A DNA stretch of 35,662 nucleotides, from assembly GCF_011603975.1 (NCBI RefSeq), contig NZ_JAANNB010000012.1:1-35662 (forward strand). Reading direction: 5' to 3'. The notes beneath the pieces were generated by a model that was given only the letters and a program-made list of their open reading frames with translations, had not been told where the DNA came from and did not search any database. This document shows, piece after piece, positions 18,207 through 25,496 of the stretch (its first letter is position 1; every line of letters begins with the position of its first letter). The stretch comes from Cellulomonas sp. IC4_254 (lineage in GTDB: Bacteria; Actinomycetota; Actinomycetes; Actinomycetales; Cellulomonadaceae). Made by a program: the position numbers and the translations under genes.

Positions 18207-18255
18207 CGGGCCTGCTCGCCTCGCCGCCCCGGGCGCGCCGTGGCACTGTGCCGAC

Positions 18256-19140
18256 GTGACCCCCTCCGCCGCGGCCACGCCCGCGACCCCTCCGAGCGCC
18301 GCGCGCGGCGCCGCCGCGGCGAGCGCACGAGGCCCGTGGGACATCGGCTCGCCGACCCGCCTGCTCGCCGCCGCCCTCGTCTGCGGGGCCGCCGTGCTGA
18401 TCTTCGCGGTGCACGTCCGGCCGCTCGGGTACGTGCCGCTGGTCGCGGGCGTCGCGCTCGGCCTCGCGGTCGACCGGGCGCTGGGGCGGGACCTCGCCCT
18501 CGTCGGCACCGGTATGGCCATCGTCTCCGCGATCTCGTTGAAGGCCGACCTGTCGGACGCCGGCATGGCGCGGTTCACGGTCGCCCTGTCGCTCGCCGTC
18601 CTCGTGCCCTGGGCGCTGTCCCGGTACGTGTTCGGGCAGCGGACCATCCGGTTCCCGGTCGCCACCGGGCGCCGCTGGTCGCGCTGGCAGTGGACGTACC
18701 TGGCCGTCGTCGTGGTCGTCGGGTACCTCGTCCTGCCGTTCTACTTCATCGGGTCCGGCGCCTACCGGAACTGGCCCGACCTGGACGGCGGGCAGGACAT
18801 CGCGCGGCTGTTCGTCGGCGTCAACGCGGTGGGCATCTGGGACGAGCTGTTCTTCGTCTGCACCGTGTTCGCCCTGCTCCGGCAGCACCTGGGGCTGTGG
18901 ACCGCCAACGTGCTGCAGTCCGTCGTGTTCGTGTCGTTCCTGTGGGAGCTCGGCTACCGGGAGTGGGGTCCGCTGCTCACCGTCCCGTTCGCGCTGGTGC
19001 AGGGGTGGATCTTCGCGCGCAGCACCTCGCTGCCCTACGTCGTCGCCGTCCACCTGCTGTTCGACCTCGTCGTGTTCGGCGTCCTCGTGCACGCGCACCA
19101 CCCGGAGCTCCTCGACGTCTTCGTCACCGCGCCGGGCTAG
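18256..19140 (+). CDS. CPBP-type (Abi) membrane protein with degenerate protease motifs
   Basis: A 294-residue protein with about eight hydrophobic segments after a 30-residue Ala/Pro-rich start. The CPBP glutamic protease family has motifs EExxxR, FxxxH and HxxxN/B. Here the first is WDELFFV (about 195), with Asp for the first Glu and no Arg. The second appears as VSFLWE without His. The third is VHLLFD, which keeps the His. It may therefore be a non-catalytic relative, or a subfamily with altered residues. GTG 18256 is chosen because earlier starts lie inside the YcxB-like gene. The perfect repeat GGCAC-T-GTGCC (18242-18252) lies just before the start. Confidence 0.6.
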   Translation: MTPSAAATPATPPSAARGAAAASARGPWDIGSPTRLLAAALVCGAAVLIFAVHVRPLGYVPLVAGVALGLAVDRALGRDLALVGTGMAIVSAISLKADLSDAGMARFTVALSLAVLVPWALSRYVFGQRTIRFPVATGRRWSRWQWTYLAVVVVVGYLVLPFYFIGSGAYRNWPDLDGGQDIARLFVGVNAVGIWDELFFVCTVFALLRQHLGLWTANVLQSVVFVSFLWELGYREWGPLLTVPFALVQGWIFARSTSLPYVVAVHLLFDLVVFGVLVHAHHPELLDVFVTAPG

Positions 19141-19148
19141 ACGGCGCG

Positions 19149-19181
19149 GGACGACCCCGGCCGGTGCACCGCGGGTCGTCC
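19149..19181 (+). terminator. Hairpin after the CPBP-like gene
   Basis: GGACGACCC pairs with GGGTCGTCC around a 15-base loop, starting 8 bases after the stop codon. Confidence 0.55.
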
Positions 19182-19297
19182 GGACGGCTGACCACGTCCC
19201 GCGTCCCCCGGGTCGCGCCCGCGAGCGCCCCGTCCGAGACTGGCGGAGGCGGGCCGTCCGCGACCCGCTCCGCACATCCCGAGGAGAGGACCGCGCC

Positions 19298-19441
19298 ATG
19301 GGCCTGGACGACATCACGGAGAAGGCGAGCGACGCCGGCATCGAGAAGGCCGGGGACACCGCAGCGAAGAAGTCGGGCGGCGGGAACGCCGACAAGATCG
19401 ACGACCTCGAGAAGAAGGCCGACGACAAGATCGGCAAGTAG
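19298..19441 (+). CDS. Small hydrophilic protein, Rv0909/MT0933 antitoxin-like or CsbD-like
   Basis: A 47-residue, Lys/Asp-rich protein opening MGLDDITEKASDAGIEKAGD and closing DDLEKKADDKIGK. The pattern (short helix, IEKAGD, KSGGGNADKIDD) resembles the small Rv0909/MT0933-type family annotated as putative antitoxins, and also CsbD-like stress peptides. No toxin partner is adjacent. GAGGAGAGG lies 8 bases before ATG 19298 and a strong terminator follows, so it is a genuine monocistronic gene, too short for many gene finders. Confidence 0.75.
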   Translation: MGLDDITEKASDAGIEKAGDTAAKKSGGGNADKIDDLEKKADDKIGK

Positions 19442-19451
19442 CCCCGCACGC

Positions 19452-19491
19452 GACGACGCCCGCGCCTCCCCCCGGGGGCGCGGGCGTCGTC
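19452..19491 (+). terminator. Strong terminator after the 47-residue gene
   Basis: A perfect 15-bp stem GACGACGCCCGCGCC/GGCGCGGGCGTCGTC with a 10-base loop, 10 bases after the stop. Confidence 0.85.
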
Positions 19492-19559
19492 CTGCGTGGC
19501 GCGAGCCACGTCCTCGCGGGCGGTGCCGGGCCCTCCTCCCGGCGTCCGCCCGCGGCGGG

Positions 19560-19673
19560 TCAGCGGCGCACGCGCTGGCGTGCGTCCCGGGCACGGGTGA
19601 CCAGGTCGCCCAGACCGACGACGACGATCACGGCCACGAGGCCGGCGACGACGATCCACACCTGCGGCGACAT
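19560..19673 (-). CDS. Single-span membrane microprotein, 37 residues
   Basis: The protein is one hydrophobic helix (VWIVVAGLVAVIVVVGL, residues 5-21) followed by a basic tail (RARDARQRVRR), so N-out/C-in insertion is expected. GAGGAG lies 7 bases before the ATG at 19673, good evidence for translation. The function is unknown. It converges with the 47-residue gene. Confidence 0.6.
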   Translation of the reverse strand: MSPQVWIVVAGLVAVIVVVGLGDLVTRARDARQRVRR

Positions 19674-19897
19674 GACGTTGCTCCTCGTTCCCGGCCCTCG
19701 ACGTGCTGACGGGTCCCATCCTGGCAAGCCGACCCCGCCCGGCGGATCGGCCCTGCGCCGTATCTTCGGGTCCCACGTCGGGCGTACGGGGTCCCCCTGG
19801 GGGCGCACGGCCTCCTCCTCACGACGGAGGCGCGACCCCGGGGCCTCTCGGGGTCGACCCCGACCCGCGCCCCGCCGCCGACCCGGCCGCCGACACC

Positions 19898-19921
19898 GAC
19901 CTCGACCTCGACCTCGACCTC
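19898..19921. repeat. GACCTC hexamer tandem array, four units
   Basis: Four exact copies of GACCTC and a partial fifth. Such a run is a candidate for slippage between strains. Confidence 0.9.
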
Positions 19922-19938
19922 GACGCCGAGTGTGCAAC

Positions 19939-19983
19939 CGACACGTCGAGTGGACATCCCGCGGATAGGCGCTCGACATGTCG
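19939..19983. repeat. Imperfect inverted repeat with self-palindromic arms
   Basis: CGACACGTCGAG (19939-19950) matches the reverse complement of CTCGACATGTCG (19972-19983) at 11 of 12 positions, 21 bases apart. The right arm contains the perfect palindrome CGACATGTCG, so each arm can also act as a half-symmetric protein site. Confidence 0.75.
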
Positions 19984-20005
19984 GGTACTCACTCGGCAGG
20001 CGAGC

Positions 20006-20032
20006 ACGCCGCCGCGCCGGGTGCGGCGGCGT
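20006..20032 (-). terminator. Terminator of the flavin-enzyme operon
   Basis: ACGCCGCCGC pairs with GCGGCGGCGT around a 7-base loop, beginning at the last base of the stop codon. Confidence 0.7.
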
Positions 20033-22245
20033 CAGAGCACGACGGCGGGCGGCTCGGCGACCGAGTAGTTGTGCCGGAACACGTCCTCCGGGTCGTACCG
20101 CCGCTTGAGCCCGCGCAGCCGCTCCAGGGTCGCGCCCGGGTAGACGTCCCCGAGCCGCTCGGGGCGGGGGTCGGTCTCGAAGGACAGGTACGCCCCGTCG
20201 AAGTGGTGCGCCATGGCGTCCCAGATCGCGTCGATCCGCCGCCGGCTGGTGCCCATGGCCACGATGCTGAAGTTCGCCGACCGGTGGGCGTACGCCGTGG
20301 CGTCGGCCGGGACGTCGTGCACGGCTCCCCCGGCGGCCCGGATCTGGAAGAACGGCGTGGCGCCGCTGCGCACGAGCCGGGCGGCGTCGGCGGCGAGCTC
20401 CGGGGTGAGGTGCTCGGCCATCCCGGTCCGCGTGACGGGCTCGCCCTCGGAGAAGTGCCGCTGCGGGGTGGAGACGACCGCCGGGTACGGCACGACCTGC
20501 ACCTGCTGCTGGAGCAGGGGCGCGATCCGGGCGAACGGGGTCAGCCGCTCGACGATGGTCTCCGGGTCGTCGGAGTCGACCATCGCCATGATCTGGGCGA
20601 CGACCGTCCCGTCGCGGGGCGGGCCCATGATCAGGAAGGCCGTGGTGTCCCGCGGGGCCGCCTCCAGGGTCGCGCCGTAGTCGACGAGGAACTGCTCGGT
20701 GTCGGTGGCGTCGAGGACGAGCTGGGCGAAGCCGACGTCGCCGACCTCGTCCACCTCGAACTCGAAGGAGGTGACGATCCCGAGGTTCGCGCCGGCGCCG
20801 CGCACGCCCCAGAACAGGTCGGGGTGCTCGTCGGCGCTCGTCCGGACCACGGAGCCGTCGGCGAGCACCACCTCGGCGGCGCGCAGGTGGTCGAGGGTCA
20901 GGCCGTGCGCGCGGACGAGGAACCCGATGCCGCCGGCGGTGGCGAGACCGCCCACGCCGACGCCGCCGTAGTCGCCGGAGGTCAGCGCCCAGCCGTACGG
21001 GTGCAGGGCCGCGGCGACCTCGCCCCAGCGCGCGCCCGGCTGGATCCGGACGCGGCGGGTGGCGACGTCGAGCACCTCGATCGCGTGCATCCGGGACAGG
21101 TCCAGCACGATCCCGCCCACGTTGGTGGACCGGCCGCTGATGCCGTGGCCGCCGCTGCGCACGGCGAGCGGGACGTCCTGCGCCCGGGCGTAGGCCAGCG
21201 CCTCGACCACCTCGGCCGTGCTGCCGGGCCGCAGGACCAGTCCGGGCCGGCCGCCGCGCAGGTAGGTGGACCGGACGGCGGCGTAGCGCGCGTCGCCGGG
21301 CTCGACGGCGGTGCCGACCAGGGACGCCGGGACCGCGTCGTAGTCGATGCCCGGCACGCGCGCCGCCCGGACGGCCGCGCGGCGCACGGTGCCGACCCGG
21401 GTGCCGCGGGCGGCGCGCTCGGCGGCGACCCGCTCGCGCAGGGCCGGGGCGACGTCGGCGGCGAACGCCGCCAGCGCGGCCTCGTCGGCCACCGCGAGGA
21501 CGAGCGTGCCGACCCCGGCGTCGAGCACGAGAGCCGCGAGCGCGTCCGCCCCGGCCGCCGCGTCGAGCACGAGCCCGCGCCGCACCTCGCGCGGGTCCCG
21601 GCCCGCCGCGGCGAGGTCGGCGTCGAGCGCGGCCTGCTCGCGGAGCACGTCGTCGCGGCCCGACGTGGCGAGGCCCGGCAGCCACCAGCCGTCGGCGACC
21701 CGCGCCGCGAGCGCCCGGGACCCGGCGACGTCCGCGCCCCCGTCGAGCCAGAGCGCCAGGTCGTGCGCCGGGGCCGGGCCTCGCTGCGCGCCCGGGACGT
21801 GGTGGTGCCGGCCCTCGTGCACGAGCGGCCCGGGCTCCGCGGCGGCCCACACGCCGCGCAGGACGTCCACGCCCTCGGCGAGCGCGTCCAGCGCCTCGTC
21901 GGGGTCGGTCCCGTCGGCGGGGTCGGCGGCGAGCCCGAGCGTCACGCGCCCGCCCGCCAGCAGGTCCAGGCTCGCGACGGCGCGGGCGAGCACGGCCGGC
22001 GGCCGGTCGTCGAGCCGCAGGCCGCGGGTCGCGAGGTCGACGCGCTCCGTCGCGCCGGCGACGGACCCGACGACGGTCCACGCGTCGAGCCCGGGCTCGC
22101 CGACGGGCGCGTCGGCGACGACCACCAGGTCCAGGCCGAGGTCCTCGGCGCGCCGCGCGAGCCGCGCCGCGGCGCCCGGGTCGGCCGCACGGGGCGTCAG
22201 CTGGACGCCGAGCCGCAGGGGGTGCCCGAGGTCCACGCCGCTCAC
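20032..22245 (-). CDS. Fusion of a luciferase-like monooxygenase domain and a berberine-bridge-type FAD oxidase
   Basis: A 737-residue protein. Residues about 8-275 are a luciferase-like (LLM, F420/FMN-type) barrel, shown by PPAVLARAVASLDLLAGGRV and RGPAPAHDLALWLDGG. Both match the separate LLM protein encoded directly upstream, so the domain arose by duplication. Residues about 310-737 are a PCMH-type FAD-binding domain with RSGGHGISG; His367 is the expected FAD-linkage site. The second linkage Cys of bicovalent enzymes is replaced by Tyr426 (in SGDYGGVGVGGL), and the protein ends with a BBE motif (LKRRYDPEDVFRHNYSV). The reaction is unknown. GTG 22245 overlaps the upstream stop as GTGA. Confidence 0.85.
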   Translation of the reverse strand: MSGVDLGHPLRLGVQLTPRAADPGAAARLARRAEDLGLDLVVVADAPVGEPGLDAWTVVGSVAGATERVDLATRGLRLDDRPPAVLARAVASLDLLAGGRVTLGLAADPADGTDPDEALDALAEGVDVLRGVWAAAEPGPLVHEGRHHHVPGAQRGPAPAHDLALWLDGGADVAGSRALAARVADGWWLPGLATSGRDDVLREQAALDADLAAAGRDPREVRRGLVLDAAAGADALAALVLDAGVGTLVLAVADEAALAAFAADVAPALRERVAAERAARGTRVGTVRRAAVRAARVPGIDYDAVPASLVGTAVEPGDARYAAVRSTYLRGGRPGLVLRPGSTAEVVEALAYARAQDVPLAVRSGGHGISGRSTNVGGIVLDLSRMHAIEVLDVATRRVRIQPGARWGEVAAALHPYGWALTSGDYGGVGVGGLATAGGIGFLVRAHGLTLDHLRAAEVVLADGSVVRTSADEHPDLFWGVRGAGANLGIVTSFEFEVDEVGDVGFAQLVLDATDTEQFLVDYGATLEAAPRDTTAFLIMGPPRDGTVVAQIMAMVDSDDPETIVERLTPFARIAPLLQQQVQVVPYPAVVSTPQRHFSEGEPVTRTGMAEHLTPELAADAARLVRSGATPFFQIRAAGGAVHDVPADATAYAHRSANFSIVAMGTSRRRIDAIWDAMAHHFDGAYLSFETDPRPERLGDVYPGATLERLRGLKRRYDPEDVFRHNYSVAEPPAVVL

Positions 22246-23183
22246 GCCTCCCCCGCCACGACCGCCGCGGGTGCCACCCCGGCGGACCCGCCGCGCTCGG
22301 CGGCGACCAGCTCACGCACGGCGGGCGCGATCTCCTGCCCGAGGACGGTGAGCAGCGTCGGGTCGTCGCCGGTGGCGATGAAGCCGCTGGTGCCGTGCTC
22401 GAGGGCGAGGACGGCGAGCTGCTCGACCCACTGCTCGGGCGGGCCGGCGAGCAGGTTCGGGCTGCGCCGGGCGGACAGCTGCCCGCCGACGTTGAGCAGC
22501 CGGCGCACGGCGCGCGGGTCGCGCCCGGCCGCCTGCGCGGCGTCGTCGATGCGGGCGTTGCCGTCGTCCAGGTCCTGCAGGCTGCTGAGGTAGGGCAGGG
22601 ACGGCAGCCAGCCGTCGGCGTGCTCCCCGGTGAGGCGGAGCATGCGCGGCTTGTAGGCGCCGACCCAGATGCCGACGGGGTGCGCGGGCGCGGGGCCGCG
22701 CTTGGCGCCGGCGAGCGGCCAGTAGTCGCCGGGGAGGTCCACGCGGGCCCGCTCGCCGGTGTCCCAGAGGGCGCGGATGACGGCGATCGCCTCGCGCAGC
22801 GCATCCACGCCCTGGCCGGGCGTGAGCCGGCGGCCGCCCATGGCCTCGATGGCGTCCCAGAAGCCGCCCGCGCCGAGCCCGAGCTCGACGCGGCCGCCGG
22901 ACAGCAGGTCCAGGCTGGCGACGGAGCGGGCGAGCACGGCGGGCGGGCGCAGGGGAAGGTTCGCGACGTTCGGCGCCAGGGTGATGTGCTCCGTGCGGGC
23001 GGCGACGTAGGACAGCAGGGTCCACGTGTCGAGGAACGACGGCTGGTACGGGTGGTCCTGGAACGTCGCGAGGTCGAGCCCCACCCGCTCGGAGATCTGC
23101 GCGAGCCCGACGACGCGCTCGGGTGCCGCGTTGCCCGGGGTGATGAACGACCCGAAGAGCAGGTCGTGGCCGTAGTCCGTCAT
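22242..23183 (-). CDS. Luciferase-like (LLM class) flavin-dependent oxidoreductase
   Basis: A 313-residue TIM-barrel oxidoreductase of the bacterial luciferase family, using FMNH2 or F420. Seen: DLLFGSFITPGNAAPERV at the start, the substrate-side DHPYQPSFLDTWTLL, ANLPLRPPAVLARSVASLDL followed by SGGRVELGLGAG, the nucleotide-binding core, and GIWVGAYKPRMLRLTGEHAD. The last resembles F420-dependent members, which are frequent in actinobacteria. ATG 23183 has GAGG about 5 bases upstream. It is first in a two-gene operon with the fusion enzyme and is divergent from a MarR regulator. Confidence 0.88.
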   Translation of the reverse strand: MTDYGHDLLFGSFITPGNAAPERVVGLAQISERVGLDLATFQDHPYQPSFLDTWTLLSYVAARTEHITLAPNVANLPLRPPAVLARSVASLDLLSGGRVELGLGAGGFWDAIEAMGGRRLTPGQGVDALREAIAVIRALWDTGERARVDLPGDYWPLAGAKRGPAPAHPVGIWVGAYKPRMLRLTGEHADGWLPSLPYLSSLQDLDDGNARIDDAAQAAGRDPRAVRRLLNVGGQLSARRSPNLLAGPPEQWVEQLAVLALEHGTSGFIATGDDPTLLTVLGQEIAPAVRELVAAERGGSAGVAPAAVVAGEA

Positions 23184-23227
23184 GTCCGCCTCGTCTCGGT
23201 CCGCCGACGAACCCGTCGGCAGACCCG

Positions 23228-23277
23228 ATCGTATGTGCCACAGATGATTGGCTCAACCACGGGCCTCGGCGTACGAT
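23228..23277. promoter_or_regulatory. Divergent overlapping promoters with a palindrome at the -35 boxes
   Basis: Minus strand: TTGAGC (23251-23256), 17 bases, TACGAT (23228-23233) for the monooxygenase operon. Plus strand: TTGGCT (23248-23253), 18 bases, TACGAT (23272-23277), ending 7 bases before the MarR ATG, so that mRNA is leaderless. The shared TTG-GCT-CAA core (23248-23256) is a short inverted repeat covering both -35 boxes, a natural MarR operator. Confidence 0.7.
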
Positions 23278-23284
23278 TCCCGGC

Positions 23285-23773
23285 ATGACGGCGACGGACG
23301 AGCAGACGACGCACCCGGTCTCGGACCTCGGGTGGTCGCTCGGCGTGCTGCTGCGGGCGTACGAGCACGCGATGACGACCGCGGTCGAGGCGGTGCCGCA
23401 CGGGTTCCGCGGGTTCCTGGTGCTGCGCGAGGTGGTGCGCGGGGCGCACCCGAGCCAGGCCGCGCTGGCCGCGAGCCTCGGCATCGACCGCACCGTGATG
23501 ACGTACCTGATCGACGACCTGGAGCAAGCCGGCCTGGTGGAGCGCCGGGTGGCCGAGGTCGACCGCCGGCAGCGGCGCGTGCACCCGACCCCGGACGCCG
23601 ACGCGCTGCTCGCGGAGCTGGAGCACCGGATGGCGGTCGCGGAGGACGCGGTCTTCGGCGCGCTCGACCCGGCGGACCGCGCGACGGTCGGGCGGCTGCT
23701 GCGCCGCGCGGCGTGCGAGTACCGCGAGACCGGGGACCCGTGCACCACCGTGGAGCACGCGCTGGGGCGCTGA
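23285..23773 (+). CDS. MarR-family regulator
   Basis: A 162-residue winged-helix repressor-like protein. The HTH is SQAALAASLGIDRTVMTYLIDD followed by LEQAGLVERRVAEVDRRQRRV, with the DRRxR wing turn typical of MarR proteins. Flanking helices (LLRAYEHAM and LEHRMAVAEDAVFGAL) form the dimer interface. The divergent promoter layout implies autoregulation together with control of the flavin-enzyme operon. The ligand is not readable, but MarR proteins in such settings often respond to an aromatic substrate. It converges with the OhrR-like gene 25 bases on. Confidence 0.92.
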   Translation: MTATDEQTTHPVSDLGWSLGVLLRAYEHAMTTAVEAVPHGFRGFLVLREVVRGAHPSQAALAASLGIDRTVMTYLIDDLEQAGLVERRVAEVDRRQRRVHPTPDADALLAELEHRMAVAEDAVFGALDPADRATVGRLLRRAACEYRETGDPCTTVEHALGR

Positions 23774-23798
23774 GCCCGGCGAGCGCCCCCGCACCGGG

Positions 23799-24293
23799 TC
23801 AGGCCCGCCGGGCCTCGGCGTCCTCGCACGCCGCCAGCAGCAGCTGCGCCGCCTTGCGCACCTGCGCCACCTGGCCCAGGTCCAGCCGCAGCCCCTCGAC
23901 CATCGCGGCCGGGATGCCGACCGCCCGCTCCCGCAGCGCGCGGCCCGCGTCGGTGAGCCGGATCGCCAGCGCCCGCTCGTCGGCCCCGTCGCGGGCACGC
24001 TCGACCAGCCCGAGCGCCTCCAGCCGGCGGACCAGCGGCGACGTCGTGGCGGGCTCGAGGTGCAGCAGCCCGGCGAGCGCCTTCAGCGTGAGGTCGCCGT
24101 GCTGCCACAGCGCGAGCATCGCGAGGTACTGCGGGTGGGTGAGCCCGAGCGGCTCCAGCAGCGGGCGGTAGAACCCGACGAGCGCCCGGGCCGCGGCGGA
24201 CATGGCGAGGCAGACCTGCGCCTCGACGGCGAGCGGGTCGGTCGCGGGCGCGTCGGGGCCCGGTGCGGGGACGGGCGCGGCGGCACGGGTCAC
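23799..24293 (-). CDS. OhrR-like MarR-family regulator
   Basis: A 164-residue protein. QVCLAMSAAARAL carries the single N-terminal cysteine in the OhrR position, and FYRPLLEPLGLTHPQYLAML has the two tyrosines that hydrogen-bond that cysteine in characterised organic-peroxide sensors. The HTH is LKALAGLLHLEPATTSPLVRRL, followed by the wing RDGADERALAIRLT. It is probably a thiol-based peroxide sensor of the one-Cys type, but no ohr peroxidase gene is in view. GTG 24293 is chosen over the longer frame because a TAGCAT box ends 7 bases upstream. Confidence 0.85.
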   Translation of the reverse strand: MTRAAAPVPAPGPDAPATDPLAVEAQVCLAMSAAARALVGFYRPLLEPLGLTHPQYLAMLALWQHGDLTLKALAGLLHLEPATTSPLVRRLEALGLVERARDGADERALAIRLTDAGRALRERAVGIPAAMVEGLRLDLGQVAQVRKAAQLLLAACEDAEARRA

Positions 24294-24300
24294 GTCACCG

Positions 24301-24332
24301 ATGCTAGCGCGCCTCGTTCGTGGGCATATGAT
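24301..24332. promoter_or_regulatory. Divergent promoters of the OhrR-like and 68-residue genes
   Basis: TAGCAT on the minus strand (24301-24306) ends 7 bases before the GTG of the regulator, giving a leaderless transcript. TATGAT on the plus strand (24327-24332) serves the small gene with a leader of about 29 bases. A regulator bound between them would affect both. Confidence 0.6.
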
Positions 24333-24367
24333 GAGGGCACTCAGCATCGACGGACGAGGCGGCGGCC

Positions 24368-24574
24368 ATGGGCAAGATCGGCAGGGCGAACGACAGGCGC
24401 GAGGCGGCGCTGCTCAGCGTGTTCGGGCCGGCGCAGGTCGGTGACCCTCTGGCTCCGGACCGCGAGGTCGCCGACGCCGACCGCGAGCGCGACCAGGCGC
24501 TGCGCACCGAGTTCGTGCGGGTGGTCGGCGCGGACGGCCGCTCGTACCTCGTGGAGCGCCCCGTCGAGGGCTGA
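24368..24574 (+). CDS. Hypothetical protein, 68 residues
   Basis: Not recognised. A soluble, highly charged protein (MGKIGRANDRREAALLSVFG... ending VRVVGADGRSYLVERPVEG) with a helical first half and a likely beta hairpin at the end. A TATGAT box and GACGAGG before ATG 24368 support expression. Being divergent from an OhrR-like regulator, it may be part of a redox response; this is an inference from position only. Confidence 0.65.
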   Translation: MGKIGRANDRREAALLSVFGPAQVGDPLAPDREVADADRERDQALRTEFVRVVGADGRSYLVERPVEG

Positions 24575-24597
24575 GCCCTCCCCCGCGGTCCGACGGC

Positions 24598-24632
24598 GAC
24601 GCCCCCGCGACCGAGCCGGTCGCGGGAGCGTC
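24598..24632. terminator. Bidirectional terminator
   Basis: CCCGCGACC/GGTCGCGGG around a 5-base loop, extended by GACGC/GCGTC beyond a small internal mismatch. It lies between the convergent 68-residue gene and the YcnI-type gene. Confidence 0.75.
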
Positions 24633-24648
24633 GCGCGTGCGGGGCGGG

Positions 24649-25380
24649 TCAGCGCGCCGCGGCCCGGCGCCAGGCGAGCAGGGCGACGACGAGCGCGCCG
24701 ACGCCGGCCGCGAGGCCGAGGCCGCCGAGCACGACGGGCAGCGCGCCGGAGCCCTCGTCCGACGACGGGGCCGCCTCCGCCGGGCCGTCCTCGGCGGCGT
24801 CCTCGGAGGCGTCCGCCGCCCCGTGCCCGTCGGCCGCCGCCTCCGTGGTCGTGAAGGCCGGCGCCGGGTTGTCGGGCTCGGCGTCGCCCTCGGCGACCTG
24901 GTCCCAGTCGACGACCTCGCCGTCCGCGTACTCCTGGTGCGCGGGCAGGACCAGGTCGGTGCCGGCCGCGGGCAGCGGGCCGACCGAGATCGCGAACTGC
25001 TGGAACTCGCCGTCGCCGATGCCGGCGCCGTCGGCGGTCCAGGTGACGCTGAGCGGGGCCTCGGTGATCGTGGCGCCGTCGACCTCGACCGGCTCGGGGA
25101 GCGCGCCGCGCTCGACGGTGGCGGTCCAGCCGGGCACCGGCTGCGTCGAGACGGACGTCAGCGGGGTGCCGGTCGGCAGGTCGACCGTGACCCGGGTGGT
25201 CGCGGAGGTGGGCGACTCGTTGGGGACGCGGAACGTCAGGACGGTCCAGCCGCCGGCGGCGGTGGTCTCGGGGACGACCCGGACGTGCGCGGAGGTCGCG
25301 GCGGCGGAGCCGAGGACGAGGGCGGCGGCCAGCGCGGAGCCGGCGGCGGCGCGCACGAGGGCGCGGGGGGATGCGGACAT
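24649..25380 (-). CDS. YcnI-type (DUF1775) copper-associated envelope protein
   Basis: A 243-residue exported protein. The signal peptide ends ATSA before His32, so the mature protein starts HVRVVPE; an N-terminal His binds copper in characterised YcnI domains. Residues about 32-170 form the beta-rich domain (TFRVPNESPTSATTRVTVDL, SVTWTADGAGIGDGEFQQFA). An acidic Glu/Asp/Ala linker (about 172-212) and a C-terminal membrane helix (LPVVLGGLGLAAGVGALVVALLAW) with a basic tail follow. ATG 25380 has a GGAGA site. It is downstream of a histidine-containing membrane protein, probably in the same transcript, and likely handles copper outside the membrane. Confidence 0.85.
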   Translation of the reverse strand: MSASPRALVRAAAGSALAAALVLGSAAATSAHVRVVPETTAAGGWTVLTFRVPNESPTSATTRVTVDLPTGTPLTSVSTQPVPGWTATVERGALPEPVEVDGATITEAPLSVTWTADGAGIGDGEFQQFAISVGPLPAAGTDLVLPAHQEYADGEVVDWDQVAEGDAEPDNPAPAFTTTEAAADGHGAADASEDAAEDGPAEAAPSSDEGSGALPVVLGGLGLAAGVGALVVALLAWRRAAAR

Positions 25381-25496
25381 GGTGGTTCTCCTGGGGACGT
25401 GGCACGACGCGCGCGACCGGGCCGCCGGGCGGTGCCGCGGCGGGGCGCGCGAGGACGGCGCGGCCCAGGGCCCCGCCGCCGAACGGCGTGCGGGGC

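Larger units (their letters stand above)
19674..20005. other. Intergenic region rich in repeats and hairpins
   Basis: Over 330 bases with no convincing gene; frames through it have no ribosome site and low-complexity composition. It holds a GC hairpin CGACCCC/GGGGTCG near 19841-19860, a hexamer tandem array and a long imperfect inverted repeat (listed separately). It must also hold the promoter of the 37-residue gene, which I could not place. Confidence 0.6.

Noticed and set aside
17455-18255. N-terminal extension of the CPBP-like protein in an upstream frame
   Set aside because: This part overlaps the YcxB-like gene in another frame, is Ser/Pro/Arg-rich and has no start signals; GTG 18256 fits the membrane protein better.
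19703-20068. 121-residue plus-strand frame ending beyond the flavin-enzyme gene
   Set aside because: No ribosome site, low-complexity Asp/Pro/Arg composition, and it overlaps the 3' end and terminator of the well-supported minus-strand gene.
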